DNA of 64,000 nucleotides, from assembly GCA_005239635.1 (NCBI GenBank), contig SBBQ01000021.1, forward strand, positions 1 through 64,000. The letters are read 5' to 3'. Positions 26,666 through 34,377 of this stretch are shown one piece after another. A program made the position numbers and the translations under genes. Positions within the stretch are counted from its first letter, which is position 1. Each line of letters starts with the position of its first letter. The notes below the pieces were generated by a model. The model saw only the letters and a list, made by a program, of their open reading frames with translations, was not told the DNA's origin and made no database searches. Origin of the DNA: Uliginosibacterium gangwonense. Its GTDB lineage: Bacteria > Pseudomonadota > Gammaproteobacteria > Burkholderiales > Rhodocyclaceae.

Positions 26666-29050
26666 TCAACCTTCCATTGCAAATAAGGCACGTTGTGCCA
26701 CCCACGCCTGGCCGAGCGACAGCCCGCCATCATTGGGTGGAAGCGCACGCGCTTCCACCAGTTCAATTCCCTGTTGCTGCAAATTTTTGCGTAGCCGCTG
26801 TACCAGCAACGCATTTAAAAAACATCCTCCCGCACCAGCTACGCGGCGCAATCCCAGTCGTTGGGCATTGGCAATAACCCATTCGCTCAGCGCGTCTGCC
26901 AATGCAGCATGAAATAAAGCAGCGCCTTCAGCAACCGTGTTCTGGCTGCGAGTGCGACCCATTTCTGCGAGCTGCGCCATGAGCGGCAGCAAATCCAGTA
27001 CATTATCGCCGCCAATGGCCCATAGGTGGGGAGTTTTCTCAGGCATAACCGTGCTGGCGGCATGGCCTTCTAGCTCCATCGCTGCCTGCCCTTCAAAACT
27101 CATTTGGTCACGTAGCCCCAGCAAACCAGCAGCTGCGTCAAACCAGCGTCCCATGCTCGACGTGTGCGGCGTATTTAATTGGCGCTGTAGCATTTCAGCC
27201 ACTGTTGCCGCGCCTGCCCGATTGGCAAATCGTGACGCAATATCTGCATTCTGCCCAAGCTGATGCAACACGCCTGCGGCGACCCGCCACGGCTCTCTTG
27301 CAGCGCGGTCGCCTCCCGCCAAGGGTAAAGTGCGCAAATGGCCAAGGCGCTCAAACTCTGCGCCCTTCACCAGCAATAACTCACCACCCCAAGCTCCGCC
27401 GTCACTGCCTAAACCAACGCCGTCCAGCGCCAGTCCGAGGGTCGGTTCATCAATCTGGTGTTCGGCCAGTACCGAAGCGATATGCGCGTGATGATGTTGC
27501 ACACCGAGGCACGGCACGCCCAAGGCGTTTGCCAATCCAGCGGCGACCTGCGATGAATGAAAATCTGGGTGCAAATCGTGTGCAATGGCGTGTGGGCTCA
27601 CTTGCAAAACACGGCGAAAATGCTCAACCGTTTCTTCTAAAAATCGGCAGGTTTGTGCGTTATCCAGATCGCCAATATGTTGCGACACGAAGGCTTCACG
27701 GCCCCGCGTAAGGCACACGGTATTTTTGAACCAGCCGCCCATTGCCAATACGGCTGGGCTGTTTCGCGTGAGCTGTATCGCAACCGGCGTGTAGCCGCGC
27801 GCACGTCGAATGAACTGCGGGGCACCATCGCTCGCGGGACGAATAACCGAATCGTCACACCGCACCACGATATCGCGGTCATGCATCACGTAGGCATCAG
27901 CAATTCCGGCTAACTGCAACACCGCTTCTGCATTGTCATGCACCAACGGTTCGCCATGCGGATTTGCGCTGGTCATCACCAACATAAGCGCATCATCAGC
28001 ATCTGCCGTTGCTTGCATCCAGTCCAAGCCTTCAGGCGAACCGGCCGCTTCATGAAACAGCAGGTATTGCAGCGGCGTGTAAGGCAGCATGGCGCCAATC
28101 CATGCCACACCTGGGGCAATACCTGCAAGCACTGCATCGGCTTGTGCTGTTTTAGGCAGCAATACCACTGGCCGCTCTGCACTGTGTAACAAGGCTGAAC
28201 TAGCAGCATCGATATTGGCAAAACGGCTTAACGTTTGGAGATTGGCCGTCATCACAGCAAACGGCTTTTCTTCACGCTGTTTGCGATCACGCAGTCGGCG
28301 TACAGCCTCCGCATTGCGTGCATCGCACGCCAGATGAAAACCACCCAAACCTTTTATCGCGAGCACTTCGCCTGCACGTAGTCTGCGTACGGCTTCAGCG
28401 ATCACATCATTACACGCTACGGTTTGACCTTGCGCATCACACAGGCTCAGCTGTGGGCCGCAAATGGGGCAGGCATTCGGCTCGGCATGAAAACGGCGAT
28501 CCGCCACGTTGCGATATTCGCTATCACACGAGGGACACAGCGCAAACTTCGCCATGCTGGTTTGCGCACGGTCGTACGGCAGATCACGCGTGATGGTGTA
28601 ACGCGGACCACAGTGTGTGCAATTGATGAAGGGGTAACGCCATCTGCGATCGGCTCGCGTAAACATTTCACGCAAGCAATCGCTACAAATACTAGTGTCG
28701 GGCCCAATAGCTGTCGCCACTTGTCCGCCACGGCTTTCAACAATACTAAATCCGTGCGCGCCTTGTGTTGGCACTTCGGTCGGCACAATCTGATCAATGC
28801 GTGAGCGCGGCGGTGCTTCAACGCGCAAGGCAGACATAAAGTCAGACAAACCAGACGGCTCACCTTCGACTTCGATCATCACCCCTGCCGCGTCGTTAAA
28901 CACTAAGCCGGATAAGCCGTTTTGGGTTGCTAAACGGTACACAAATGGGCGAAAGCCTACGCCTTGAACAATGCCGCTCACGCGCACCTGCAAACGCTTC
29001 TGCAGCGCTTCTGCAGTGCTTGCCGGAGTAAGTGTCGCTGTGCTCACCAT
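26666..29050 (-). CDS. hypF: Carbamoyltransferase HypF
   Basis: Uses carbamoyl phosphate and ATP to place a carbamoyl group on the HypE C-terminal Cys, for the CN ligands. 794 residues, full length. Order: acylphosphatase domain ~20-110 (VSGIVQGVGFRPFVYRLA), two zinc-finger-like pairs ~125-205 (CSDCLREMF, NCTHCGPRY, CPSCDSEY, CPICGPQ), YrdC-like domain ~215-400 (AIKGLGGFHLACDA), Kae1-like domain to the end (HHHAHIASVLAEH, GVGLGSDGGAWGGE, AGGCFLNALL). 73 bases with a hairpin separate it from hypB. Identity secure. Confidence 0.97.
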   Translation of the reverse strand: MVSTATLTPASTAEALQKRLQVRVSGIVQGVGFRPFVYRLATQNGLSGLVFNDAAGVMIEVEGEPSGLSDFMSALRVEAPPRSRIDQIVPTEVPTQGAHGFSIVESRGGQVATAIGPDTSICSDCLREMFTRADRRWRYPFINCTHCGPRYTITRDLPYDRAQTSMAKFALCPSCDSEYRNVADRRFHAEPNACPICGPQLSLCDAQGQTVACNDVIAEAVRRLRAGEVLAIKGLGGFHLACDARNAEAVRRLRDRKQREEKPFAVMTANLQTLSRFANIDAASSALLHSAERPVVLLPKTAQADAVLAGIAPGVAWIGAMLPYTPLQYLLFHEAAGSPEGLDWMQATADADDALMLVMTSANPHGEPLVHDNAEAVLQLAGIADAYVMHDRDIVVRCDDSVIRPASDGAPQFIRRARGYTPVAIQLTRNSPAVLAMGGWFKNTVCLTRGREAFVSQHIGDLDNAQTCRFLEETVEHFRRVLQVSPHAIAHDLHPDFHSSQVAAGLANALGVPCLGVQHHHAHIASVLAEHQIDEPTLGLALDGVGLGSDGGAWGGELLLVKGAEFERLGHLRTLPLAGGDRAAREPWRVAAGVLHQLGQNADIASRFANRAGAATVAEMLQRQLNTPHTSSMGRWFDAAAGLLGLRDQMSFEGQAAMELEGHAASTVMPEKTPHLWAIGGDNVLDLLPLMAQLAEMGRTRSQNTVAEGAALFHAALADALSEWVIANAQRLGLRRVAGAGGCFLNALLVQRLRKNLQQQGIELVEARALPPNDGGLSLGQAWVAQRALFAMEG

Positions 29051-29072
29051 GACATCCTTGTCAGGCCTGCTG

Positions 29073-29112
29073 CAGACAACTAGCTTTGCCCATTGGTTTT
29101 GCCAATTGTCTG
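29073..29112 (-). other. Hairpin in the hypB-hypF gap containing the dispersed octamer
   Basis: CAGACAA (29073-29079) pairs with TTGTCTG (29106-29112), and TTGG (29093-29096) with CCAA (29102-29105). The right arm contains TTGCCAAT at 29099-29106. No T-run, so more likely an mRNA structure than a terminator. Confidence 0.4.
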
Positions 29113-29123
29113 CGAGGCTGCGA

Positions 29124-30365
29124 TCAGGCCTTGGCGTTCAACTGTGCTTCGAGTTGAGCGATACGAGCACGCAGTGCACCCACGTTGCGATCACGCGTTT
29201 CGCCGGCTTCCTTGACGCCCTGTTCGAGCCAATTCAGCCATTCTTCAAAGCCTTCGCCTGAAGTTGAAGAAGTACGGATCACCTTCAGGTCCGGATTAAC
29301 ACGACGTGCGTATTCAATAGCCAAATTGGCATTGAAAGTCAGGTGCGGTAACAAATCGACTTTGTTCAGCAACATAACGCTGGCCGCGCGAAACATATCC
29401 GGATATTTCAGCGGCTTATCTTCGCCTTCGGTCACAGACAGAATCACGACCTTGTGTGCTTCACCCAAATCAAATGCGGCGGGGCAGACCAAGTTGCCAA
29501 CGTTTTCGATCAGCAACAATGCATCGTCTGGCAATTCAAGATGGTCCAGCGCTTTGCCAACCATCTGCGCATCAAGGTGACAGCCTTTACCGGTATTAAC
29601 CTGTACAGCGCGCACACCCGTGGTACGAATACGTTCAGCATCGAATGAGGTTTGCTGGTCGCCTTCAACCACAGCAACAGGCAAACGCGCTTTGATTTCG
29701 TTGATAGTGCGCACCAGCAACGTCGTCTTGCCTGAGCCGGGGCTCGACACGAAGTTAACGGCGAACACACCATGGTCTGCCAACCAGCGGCGATTGTCGC
29801 CTGCGTAGTCGTTGTTCTTCGACAGAATGTCGCGTTCGATTTGCACCATACGTGCTTGGCTCATACCCGGCACGTGCGCGTGGGCAGGTCCAGCACCATA
29901 GTGAATATCATCGCCATGCTGATGAATATGGGAGTGACCATGTGAATGGTCATGATCATGACTATGCGTATGTGCGGCACCGTGATCGTGGTCATGCGCT
30001 GCACTGCCGTGACCGTGGAAGTGGCTATGCGTCACACCATCATCATGGCTGTGGTTGTGCTCATGGCCATCTTGTGCGTGGCCGTGCGCATGATCATGGT
30101 CATGACCATGATCATGCGTATGCCAGCTACCGTCGGCATGGCGGTGATAATGAACGTGCTTATCCGGCGCAGCAGCTACAAAGTGGCTATGGCCATTGCC
30201 TTGCTGATGATCGTGATGTGCATGCGTATGCGTCGTACCGTCTGCATGAGTATGCGTGTGTGTCGTGCCATCCGCATGGGTATGAGTATGGGGATGATTA
30301 CGGTCAATCGATTGACCTTCAATGCGGGCTTCGCCGTCATCACAGCCACAAACTGTACACATCAC
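29124..30365 (-). CDS. hypB: Nickel-delivery GTPase HypB with very long His-rich region
   Basis: GTPase that, with HypA, inserts nickel into the hydrogenase precursor. 413 residues. The start [10 protein letters not shown] holds the N-terminal high-affinity CxxCGC nickel motif. Residues ~22-165 are an extreme metal-storage segment with about 50 His, built on repeats such as [16 protein letters not shown] and [11 protein letters not shown]. The GTPase follows: P-loop [34 protein letters not shown] (metal and G2 region), [26 protein letters not shown]. Between hypA (34 bases) and hypF. The His segment is longer than in many HypB proteins and suggests nickel buffering as well as delivery. Confidence 0.96.
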   Translation of the reverse strand: MMCTVCGCDDGEARIEGQSIDRNHPHTHTHADGTTHTHTHADGTTHTHAHHDHQQGNGHSHFVAAAPDKHVHYHRHADGSWHTHDHGHDHDHAHGHAQDGHEHNHSHDDGVTHSHFHGHGSAAHDHDHGAAHTHSHDHDHSHGHSHIHQHGDDIHYGAGPAHAHVPGMSQARMVQIERDILSKNNDYAGDNRRWLADHGVFAVNFVSSPGSGKTTLLVRTINEIKARLPVAVVEGDQQTSFDAERIRTTGVRAVQVNTGKGCHLDAQMVGKALDHLELPDDALLLIENVGNLVCPAAFDLGEAHKVVILSVTEGEDKPLKYPDMFRAASVMLLNKVDLLPHLTFNANLAIEYARRVNPDLKVIRTSSTSGEGFEEWLNWLEQGVKEAGETRDRNVGALRARIAQLEAQLNAKA

Positions 30366-30399
30366 TCTCTCCTAGTCGTCTTTCGGCAGGTTTAATGAC

Positions 30400-30741
30400 C
30401 TACTCGAGTTCCAATTCTTTAACGCGCATTTCGGTACCGCCTGTGATTTGAACCTGATGGCTCCCACAGACTGGGCACTCACCCAGCGCCTCTTTTAAAC
30501 CAACTTCAGCACAGCATTTCATACACCAGCCGGTGCCGGGTACGGGTATCAACGTAAACACTGCGCCTTCGGCTACAGAGCCTTTAGTGACCGCATCAAA
30601 ACAAAAGGTTAGCGAATCCGTTTGCACTGACGATAACTCGCCAATTTCAATGCTCACACTTTTGACTCTTTTTGCCTGTTCGCGTTCTGCAACCTCTTCA
30701 ACAATCTGAATGATGCTCTCAGCCAGCGACATTTCGTGCAC
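30400..30741 (-). CDS. hypA: Nickel metallochaperone HypA, GTG start
   Basis: Zinc-containing chaperone that passes nickel with HypB. 113 residues. I chose the GTG at 30741: it gives M-H-E-M-S-L-A-E-S, with His2 and Glu3 at the obligatory N-terminal nickel site, and AAGGAG lies 7 bases upstream. A TTG 5 codons earlier would add KESSV and destroy the site. Zinc ligands are in WCMKCCAEVG and ECPVCGSHQ (two C-x2-C pairs). Lies 27 bases after hoxT and 34 before hypB. Confidence 0.95.
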   Translation of the reverse strand: MHEMSLAESIIQIVEEVAEREQAKRVKSVSIEIGELSSVQTDSLTFCFDAVTKGSVAEGAVFTLIPVPGTGWCMKCCAEVGLKEALGECPVCGSHQVQITGGTEMRVKELELE

Positions 30742-30768
30742 CGAACTCTCCTTCAATAACCTGCGCGA

Positions 30769-31293
30769 TTATCGACCACCACGCAGAAATGCACGACGTG
30801 ACATCGGTTGTTCGCTAATAGGCTTACCTTCTAACTTGGCTGTCTCGGCTTGCTCAACCAACTGTTCTTCCACTTCAACTTCTGTCGGCGGAGTGAACAA
30901 TGCCTTCATGACCTCTTCTGCTGTCATCACCGCACCTTCATGATCTTCAAACTCGAAGGCCGGCGAGAACAACGAACACATATGTGTTGGGCCCAAGCCC
31001 GGCTCATTCAAACCGAAAAAATCATAGGGACCGGATGGAAACGCCCACGTTTGGGTAGGACCAAGCGGCAAGACGCGAAAATCCGTGTTGGATTTCGGCT
31101 GCACCAGCAGTAGCATCGACCATGGCGTAATGAGCACACCAACCCACAAGCCATTCCACTCTTGAAAACCGACAGCCTCAACTTTCAGCGCGGTGTTTGA
31201 GAGCGGAAAATCTAGCATGCGAGTATCTGCAATGCCCTGAAAAATCCGGCGAATTGTTTCCGTCGGATTCTCGAGTACCCACTCCATTTCCAT
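30769..31293 (-). CDS. hoxT: Hydrogenase assembly protein HoxT (HupJ/HybE family)
   Basis: Accessory protein for the O2-tolerant membrane-bound hydrogenase; its family (HybE-like) acts on cofactor assembly or protection. The ATG at 31293 shares its A with the hoxR stop (TAATG) and gives MEMEWVLENPTETIRRIF; 174 residues. Typical core: PLSNTALKVEAVGFQEWNG, LVGVLITPWSMLLLVQP-like segment, PSGPYDFFG, THMCSLFSPAFEFEDH. The C-terminus reads SRRAFLRGGR, which resembles a twin-arginine core (SRRxFLR) but sits at the wrong end of the protein. No hoxV follows; the next gene is hypA. Confidence 0.88.
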   Translation of the reverse strand: MEMEWVLENPTETIRRIFQGIADTRMLDFPLSNTALKVEAVGFQEWNGLWVGVLITPWSMLLLVQPKSNTDFRVLPLGPTQTWAFPSGPYDFFGLNEPGLGPTHMCSLFSPAFEFEDHEGAVMTAEEVMKALFTPPTEVEVEEQLVEQAETAKLEGKPISEQPMSRRAFLRGGR

Positions 31294-31508
31294 TAGTCTT
31301 CCAACACCATAAATTTGTGTTTTGGCGCATCGCAGTTCGGGCATTGCCAATGCTCAGGCAATTTCGAGAAGGGGGTGCCAGGAGGAATCTGCCAAGTTGG
31401 ATCACCTTCAGCAGGGTCATACACCGACCAACAGATACCACACTCAAGACGTGTGGTATCTGAGATCTTGCTGTTGTCCCCCATGTAACTACCTTCAAAG
31501 GTATCCAT
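31293..31508 (-). CDS. hoxR: Hydrogenase rubredoxin HoxR
   Basis: Rubredoxin-like protein needed in R. eutropha for the membrane hydrogenase to mature at high O2, probably for the special proximal cluster. 71 residues. The iron ligands are the two knuckles LECGICWSVYDPAEG and WQCPNCDAPKHKF (C-x2-C each). The first residues MDTFEGSY may be leader; an ATG at residue 9 (MGDNSK) is an alternative start. It begins 3 bases from the hoxQ stop and its stop overlaps the hoxT start. Confidence 0.93.
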   Translation of the reverse strand: MDTFEGSYMGDNSKISDTTRLECGICWSVYDPAEGDPTWQIPPGTPFSKLPEHWQCPNCDAPKHKFMVLED

Positions 31509-31511
31509 GAA

Positions 31512-32369
31512 TCAGTAATCTTCCATCATGATGGCAACCCACTCGCCCAAGCGCTCAATAGAGGCTTCCCAATCTTCTTGAGCAGCCAGGGCCACTTCGG
31601 GCACATCAACCACTTCAAGCGTATTCAGAATGAGCTTGTCGGTACTATTGAAGTACTGAACCCACCACGTGTCCTTCATTGCCGTGCTGGTGATACGGCA
31701 ATTACCATAGCCACGCGACAACATTGACACACTTCCCATACGCAATGTCGCACCCAAATGGTCAATATCATTTGGCGACAACGGCAGCAATGTCAGATTC
31801 AGGACATGGGCTTGCTCTTTATCTTGACGACGGCCAACAACATCCAACAACTCGTGAACTAAAGCAGGCGAGTTCATCACACCGGGCGGTGCCGGCGGCA
31901 CATCGACATCAGCAGCAGCAACAGCACGGGCTGCCGAAATCACCCGAGGTGGAATAGAGCAAGCTTCAATCGCGTCTTCAACTAAATTCCCCATCTCGTC
32001 ATAGGCCAAAACACGCCAAATGCTCGGGAACGCCGTCTCTTGAATACGCGTCATATTTGGGGCGCTAATCATTATCGCCACTTCACCTTCACCCAGCGCA
32101 TCATTGATGCCAGCAATCAGTTCTGCTGATCTATTACTTAAGTCAATTCTTACTGGCTCACCACTAATACGCCTACTATTCATTGCATCGCGCAGCTCTA
32201 CAAATGTTGCGCAAACCTGCGCATTCAGTTCGGCATCATCAAATGCATCCAGACGAGGGGCACGATAGGTGTCCATATCCTTCGGCATTTCGAGGTACAC
32301 CAACTCCTCTTCTTCCTCAGGCTGAGAGCCAGTACCTACCGCCACAACCGGAATCGGAAATGATTTCAT
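31512..32369 (-). CDS. hoxQ: Hydrogenase small-subunit accessory protein HoxQ (HupH/HyaF family)
   Basis: Chaperone thought to act with HoxO on the HoxK precursor before Tat export. I chose the ATG at 32369 (MKSFPIPVVAVGTGSQPEEEEE), preceded by AGAGGTG; the longer frame back to 32498 runs into hoxO in another frame. 285 residues with the family core IDLSNRSAELIAGINDALGEGEVAIMI and the C-terminal MGSVSMLSRGYGNCRITSTAMKDTWWVQYFN..., then LEVVDVPEVALAAQEDWEASIERL. Good match to HupH/HyaF proteins. Confidence 0.92.
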   Translation of the reverse strand: MKSFPIPVVAVGTGSQPEEEEELVYLEMPKDMDTYRAPRLDAFDDAELNAQVCATFVELRDAMNSRRISGEPVRIDLSNRSAELIAGINDALGEGEVAIMISAPNMTRIQETAFPSIWRVLAYDEMGNLVEDAIEACSIPPRVISAARAVAAADVDVPPAPPGVMNSPALVHELLDVVGRRQDKEQAHVLNLTLLPLSPNDIDHLGATLRMGSVSMLSRGYGNCRITSTAMKDTWWVQYFNSTDKLILNTLEVVDVPEVALAAQEDWEASIERLGEWVAIMMEDY

Positions 32370-32383
32370 TGCACACCTCTTGA

Positions 32384-32875
32384 TTAATGACAGGATGAAC
32401 CAGAACCGGTGCTTGACACCACCGGAATACCAATACTGGGCGCACGACTCGTCGGACGCTCTAACATTTGCGGAATTAAGCGCAGGTATGAATCCCAATC
32501 TTGCATACCTTCAAGCGTTCCCACAAATGCCCCTGAGCGTTGAAAAATCAATGCTGGAAATACTTGCACACCAAAGCGAGCTGCCAACTTAACGGACTGA
32601 ATAGGGTCAGCCACTGCTGCACGATAACGATTAGGCACAGTCTTCAGAACTTCCGGCAGCACGACAGCCACATCCCAAGTCTCTGGATAAGCACGTGGAT
32701 CGGCAGTCAACAAAATAATATTGTCACCATCCTCAGCCGCAAATGCTGCCGCAGTGTCATTCGTCACGAGCGTAAAATCCTGCTTTTCAACAAGGCGCGT
32801 AATGCGCTCATCAAGCGGCATACTGTCAGGCGCAGGAGGCAAACTCGGGGAAATAATAAAATCGTCTGTATTCAC
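32384..32875 (-). CDS. hoxO: Thioredoxin-like hydrogenase chaperone HoxO (HupG/HyaE family)
   Basis: Binds the twin-arginine signal of the small-subunit precursor in related systems. 163 residues; thioredoxin-like fold without the CxxC active site (ILLTADPRAYPETWDVAVVLPEVLK, AARFGVQVFPALIFQRSGAFVGTL, the cis-Pro region FPALIF). The last residues TGSGSSCH are low in complexity. The ATG at 32875 overlaps the hoxL stop (ATGA). Redox-inactive members are normal for this family. Confidence 0.92.
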   Translation of the reverse strand: MNTDDFIISPSLPPAPDSMPLDERITRLVEKQDFTLVTNDTAAAFAAEDGDNIILLTADPRAYPETWDVAVVLPEVLKTVPNRYRAAVADPIQSVKLAARFGVQVFPALIFQRSGAFVGTLEGMQDWDSYLRLIPQMLERPTSRAPSIGIPVVSSTGSGSSCH

Positions 32876-33213
32876 TTTGTATCTCCATTCTGTAAAAGCG
32901 CCTGCAAATGCGGCGGCAGTTCCGGCTCTCGATTGACCAAATCAGAAAAAGCCACGTCCAACAAACTATTCAACATCGCCTCATCAACTTCACCATTGGT
33001 GACCGCACCAAGCCCACCAAGCGCTTCGTTAATTAAGTGCGCGCGCGTCGCATCAATAATCTCGCGTCCAGCACCCAGAAATGTCAGTATCCAATCACCC
33101 GGTTGAGCGTCTGATACCAACAACATGTCGATGCGCCCCTGTCCGTGCGGGCCTGAGCACAGCGCAAAAGTACCTTGGACTTCTTGCACCTGCATTGGAA
33201 TACCCAAGCACAT
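32872..33213 (-). CDS. hoxL: HypC-like hydrogenase chaperone HoxL
   Basis: HypC/HupF-family chaperone dedicated to the HoxG large subunit. 113 residues; starts MCLGIPMQVQEVQG with essential Cys2, and continues LVSDAQPGDWILTFLGAGREIIDATRA. The C-terminal ~35 residues (HLQALLQNGDTK) are longer than in HypC, as in HupF/HoxL. In R. eutropha HoxL works with HoxV, which I cannot find here. Three bases from hoxM and overlapping hoxO. Confidence 0.94.
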   Translation of the reverse strand: MCLGIPMQVQEVQGTFALCSGPHGQGRIDMLLVSDAQPGDWILTFLGAGREIIDATRAHLINEALGGLGAVTNGEVDEAMLNSLLDVAFSDLVNREPELPPHLQALLQNGDTK

Positions 33214-33215
33214 TT

Positions 33216-33830
33216 TTAACGACCGTCCACAAAGCGCAAATCAGCTACGCGACACGCCTCTTCTTCACTGGGGCGACCTTCTTCATAGGCATTGATATCC
33301 AGCGAAATATGACTCAAGCGCTCAAACTCGCCCGCCTTACGAGGCGTCGGATTAGCACCCCATTTCTCCAAATACTCAAGCGCAATCTTGATAGAGGGCT
33401 CTATTTGCGCCTTTACTTCGTCACGCAGGCTTCCTCCAAAGTCCTCAAGCTCAACCGGTTGCACACCTATAAGTACCAGCTCACGCGGACATTTGCCCAA
33501 CAAATCTGCGCTCATAATGACTTCTTGAAAGCCCGTTTGATGCAGCGACATTTTCTTGGCACCCATAAACTTGGGCACTTCATCGCCTTCAAATACGCGC
33601 AGCATTCCGGGCGGCAAACCCCAATCAATCGCATCAAACACAACCAAACGATCTGTTTCTTGTAGATAGGGCAACAGGTAAAGCCCCTGCGTACCACCAT
33701 CCAAGACTGTTACATTTTCAGAAAACGCATAGGCTTCATTCATCGCCTCAACAGTGCGCACCCCAAAACCTTCGTCGGCCCACAGAATGTTGCCGATACC
33801 AAGAACCAAAATCGAATTGCGCTCAGACAT
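33216..33830 (-). CDS. hoxM: Hydrogenase maturation endopeptidase HoxM
   Basis: Nickel-dependent protease that removes the HoxG C-terminal extension after NiFe insertion. 204 residues, HyaD/HybD family. Metal-ligand positions are seen in order: Glu20 (WADEGFGV), Asp67 (VVFDAIDWG), His97 (SLHQTG). LGIGNILWADEG and QPVELEDFGG are family motifs. GGGGG at 33836-33840 serves as ribosome site, and a perfect 9-5-9 inverted repeat begins right behind it (33841-33863). The upstream gene is a HigA-like protein rather than hoxZ, as would be usual. Confidence 0.95.
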   Translation of the reverse strand: MSERNSILVLGIGNILWADEGFGVRTVEAMNEAYAFSENVTVLDGGTQGLYLLPYLQETDRLVVFDAIDWGLPPGMLRVFEGDEVPKFMGAKKMSLHQTGFQEVIMSADLLGKCPRELVLIGVQPVELEDFGGSLRDEVKAQIEPSIKIALEYLEKWGANPTPRKAGEFERLSHISLDINAYEEGRPSEEEACRVADLRFVDGR

Positions 33831-33840
33831 GCTTACCCCC

Positions 33841-33863
33841 TATGTAACGACTACCGTTACATA
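33841..33863. promoter_or_regulatory. Perfect 9-5-9 inverted repeat before hoxM
   Basis: TATGTAACG-actac-CGTTACATA. It ends 1 base from the hoxM ribosome site and lies between the HigA-like gene and hoxM. It has the look of an operator for a dimeric helix-turn-helix protein, or of an mRNA hairpin controlling hoxM translation. Confidence 0.55.
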
Positions 33864-33920
33864 CAAATGTTGTGCCAGTTCTTAAATTAAATTTAATTGT
33901 TGCGGAACAGATAGATAGCT

Positions 33921-33966
33921 TGGCTGGATACGCACAGCCAGAAATCGCACGGAAAGTTACTTTCCG
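33921..33966 (-). terminator. Two small hairpins after the HigA-like gene
   Basis: TGGCTG (33921-33926) / CAGCCA (33935-33940) and CGGAAAG (33950-33956) / CTTTCCG (33960-33966), the latter 12 bases after the stop. No T-run; at most a weak or Rho-assisted terminator. Confidence 0.4.
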
Positions 33967-33978
33967 GAGTGGAAGATT

Positions 33979-34344
33979 TTATTCTTCTTGCTGGGAGTTG
34001 CCATCTAGCTTAAGCCAAGCCTGATGGGCATCCCACGCGGTTTGCAAACGCAGCCAGAATTCAGCATCCAAACCAAAACACAAAGCCAGACGCAGTGCGG
34101 TATCAGGACTCACACCACGCTTACCTCTAACCAACTCATTGACGCGACGTCTTGAAATGCCCAATGCCTTTGCCAATTCATCCTGCGTAATATTGCTTGG
34201 CAAAAGAAATCTTGTTTCCAAGAAACGGCCAGGGTGCATGGGACGACGCGGCAGTCGAATCGGCTTACCGCTAGACAAAGAAACAGCCCACGTCTTGCGA
34301 CGTGGGCTGTTCATTCCAGGCAATGAACCTTCTTGCATTGTCAT
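33979..34344 (-). CDS. HigA/VapI-type antitoxin-like helix-turn-helix protein, orphan, inside the hox operon
   Basis: DNA-binding protein of 121 residues, XRE family, HigA addiction-antidote subgroup: PMHPGRFLETRFL, then helix-turn-helix ITQDELAKALGISRRRVNELVRGKRGVSPDTALRLALCFG, then LDAEFWLRLQTAWD. HigA antitoxins normally follow a HigB toxin gene; none is present on either side (hoxZ ends 33 bases upstream, hoxM begins about 150 bases downstream). It lies in the same direction as the operon. The ATG at 34344 has no clear ribosome site; ATGs at 34338 and 34314 are alternatives. It could be a domesticated regulator of the hydrogenase genes, with 33841-33863 as operator, or a stray insertion. 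Confidence 0.85.
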   Translation of the reverse strand: MTMQEGSLPGMNSPRRKTWAVSLSSGKPIRLPRRPMHPGRFLETRFLLPSNITQDELAKALGISRRRVNELVRGKRGVSPDTALRLALCFGLDAEFWLRLQTAWDAHQAWLKLDGNSQQEE

Positions 34345-34377
34345 TACGCTGAACTAGATGACTCTGAACGAGGACGA

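Noticed and set aside
29880-30310. CRISPR-like short repeats
   Set aside because: The repeats are coding, in frame with the hypB His-rich segment, with no regular spacers.
29852-30451. Repetitive plus-strand frame of 199 codons over hypB
   Set aside because: It is the complement of the His-rich hypB repeats; composition is explained by that and no gene is needed.
33831-33978. Search for a HigB toxin gene near the HigA-like gene
   Set aside because: Neither this gap nor the 33 bases on the other side can hold a toxin gene; none is reported.
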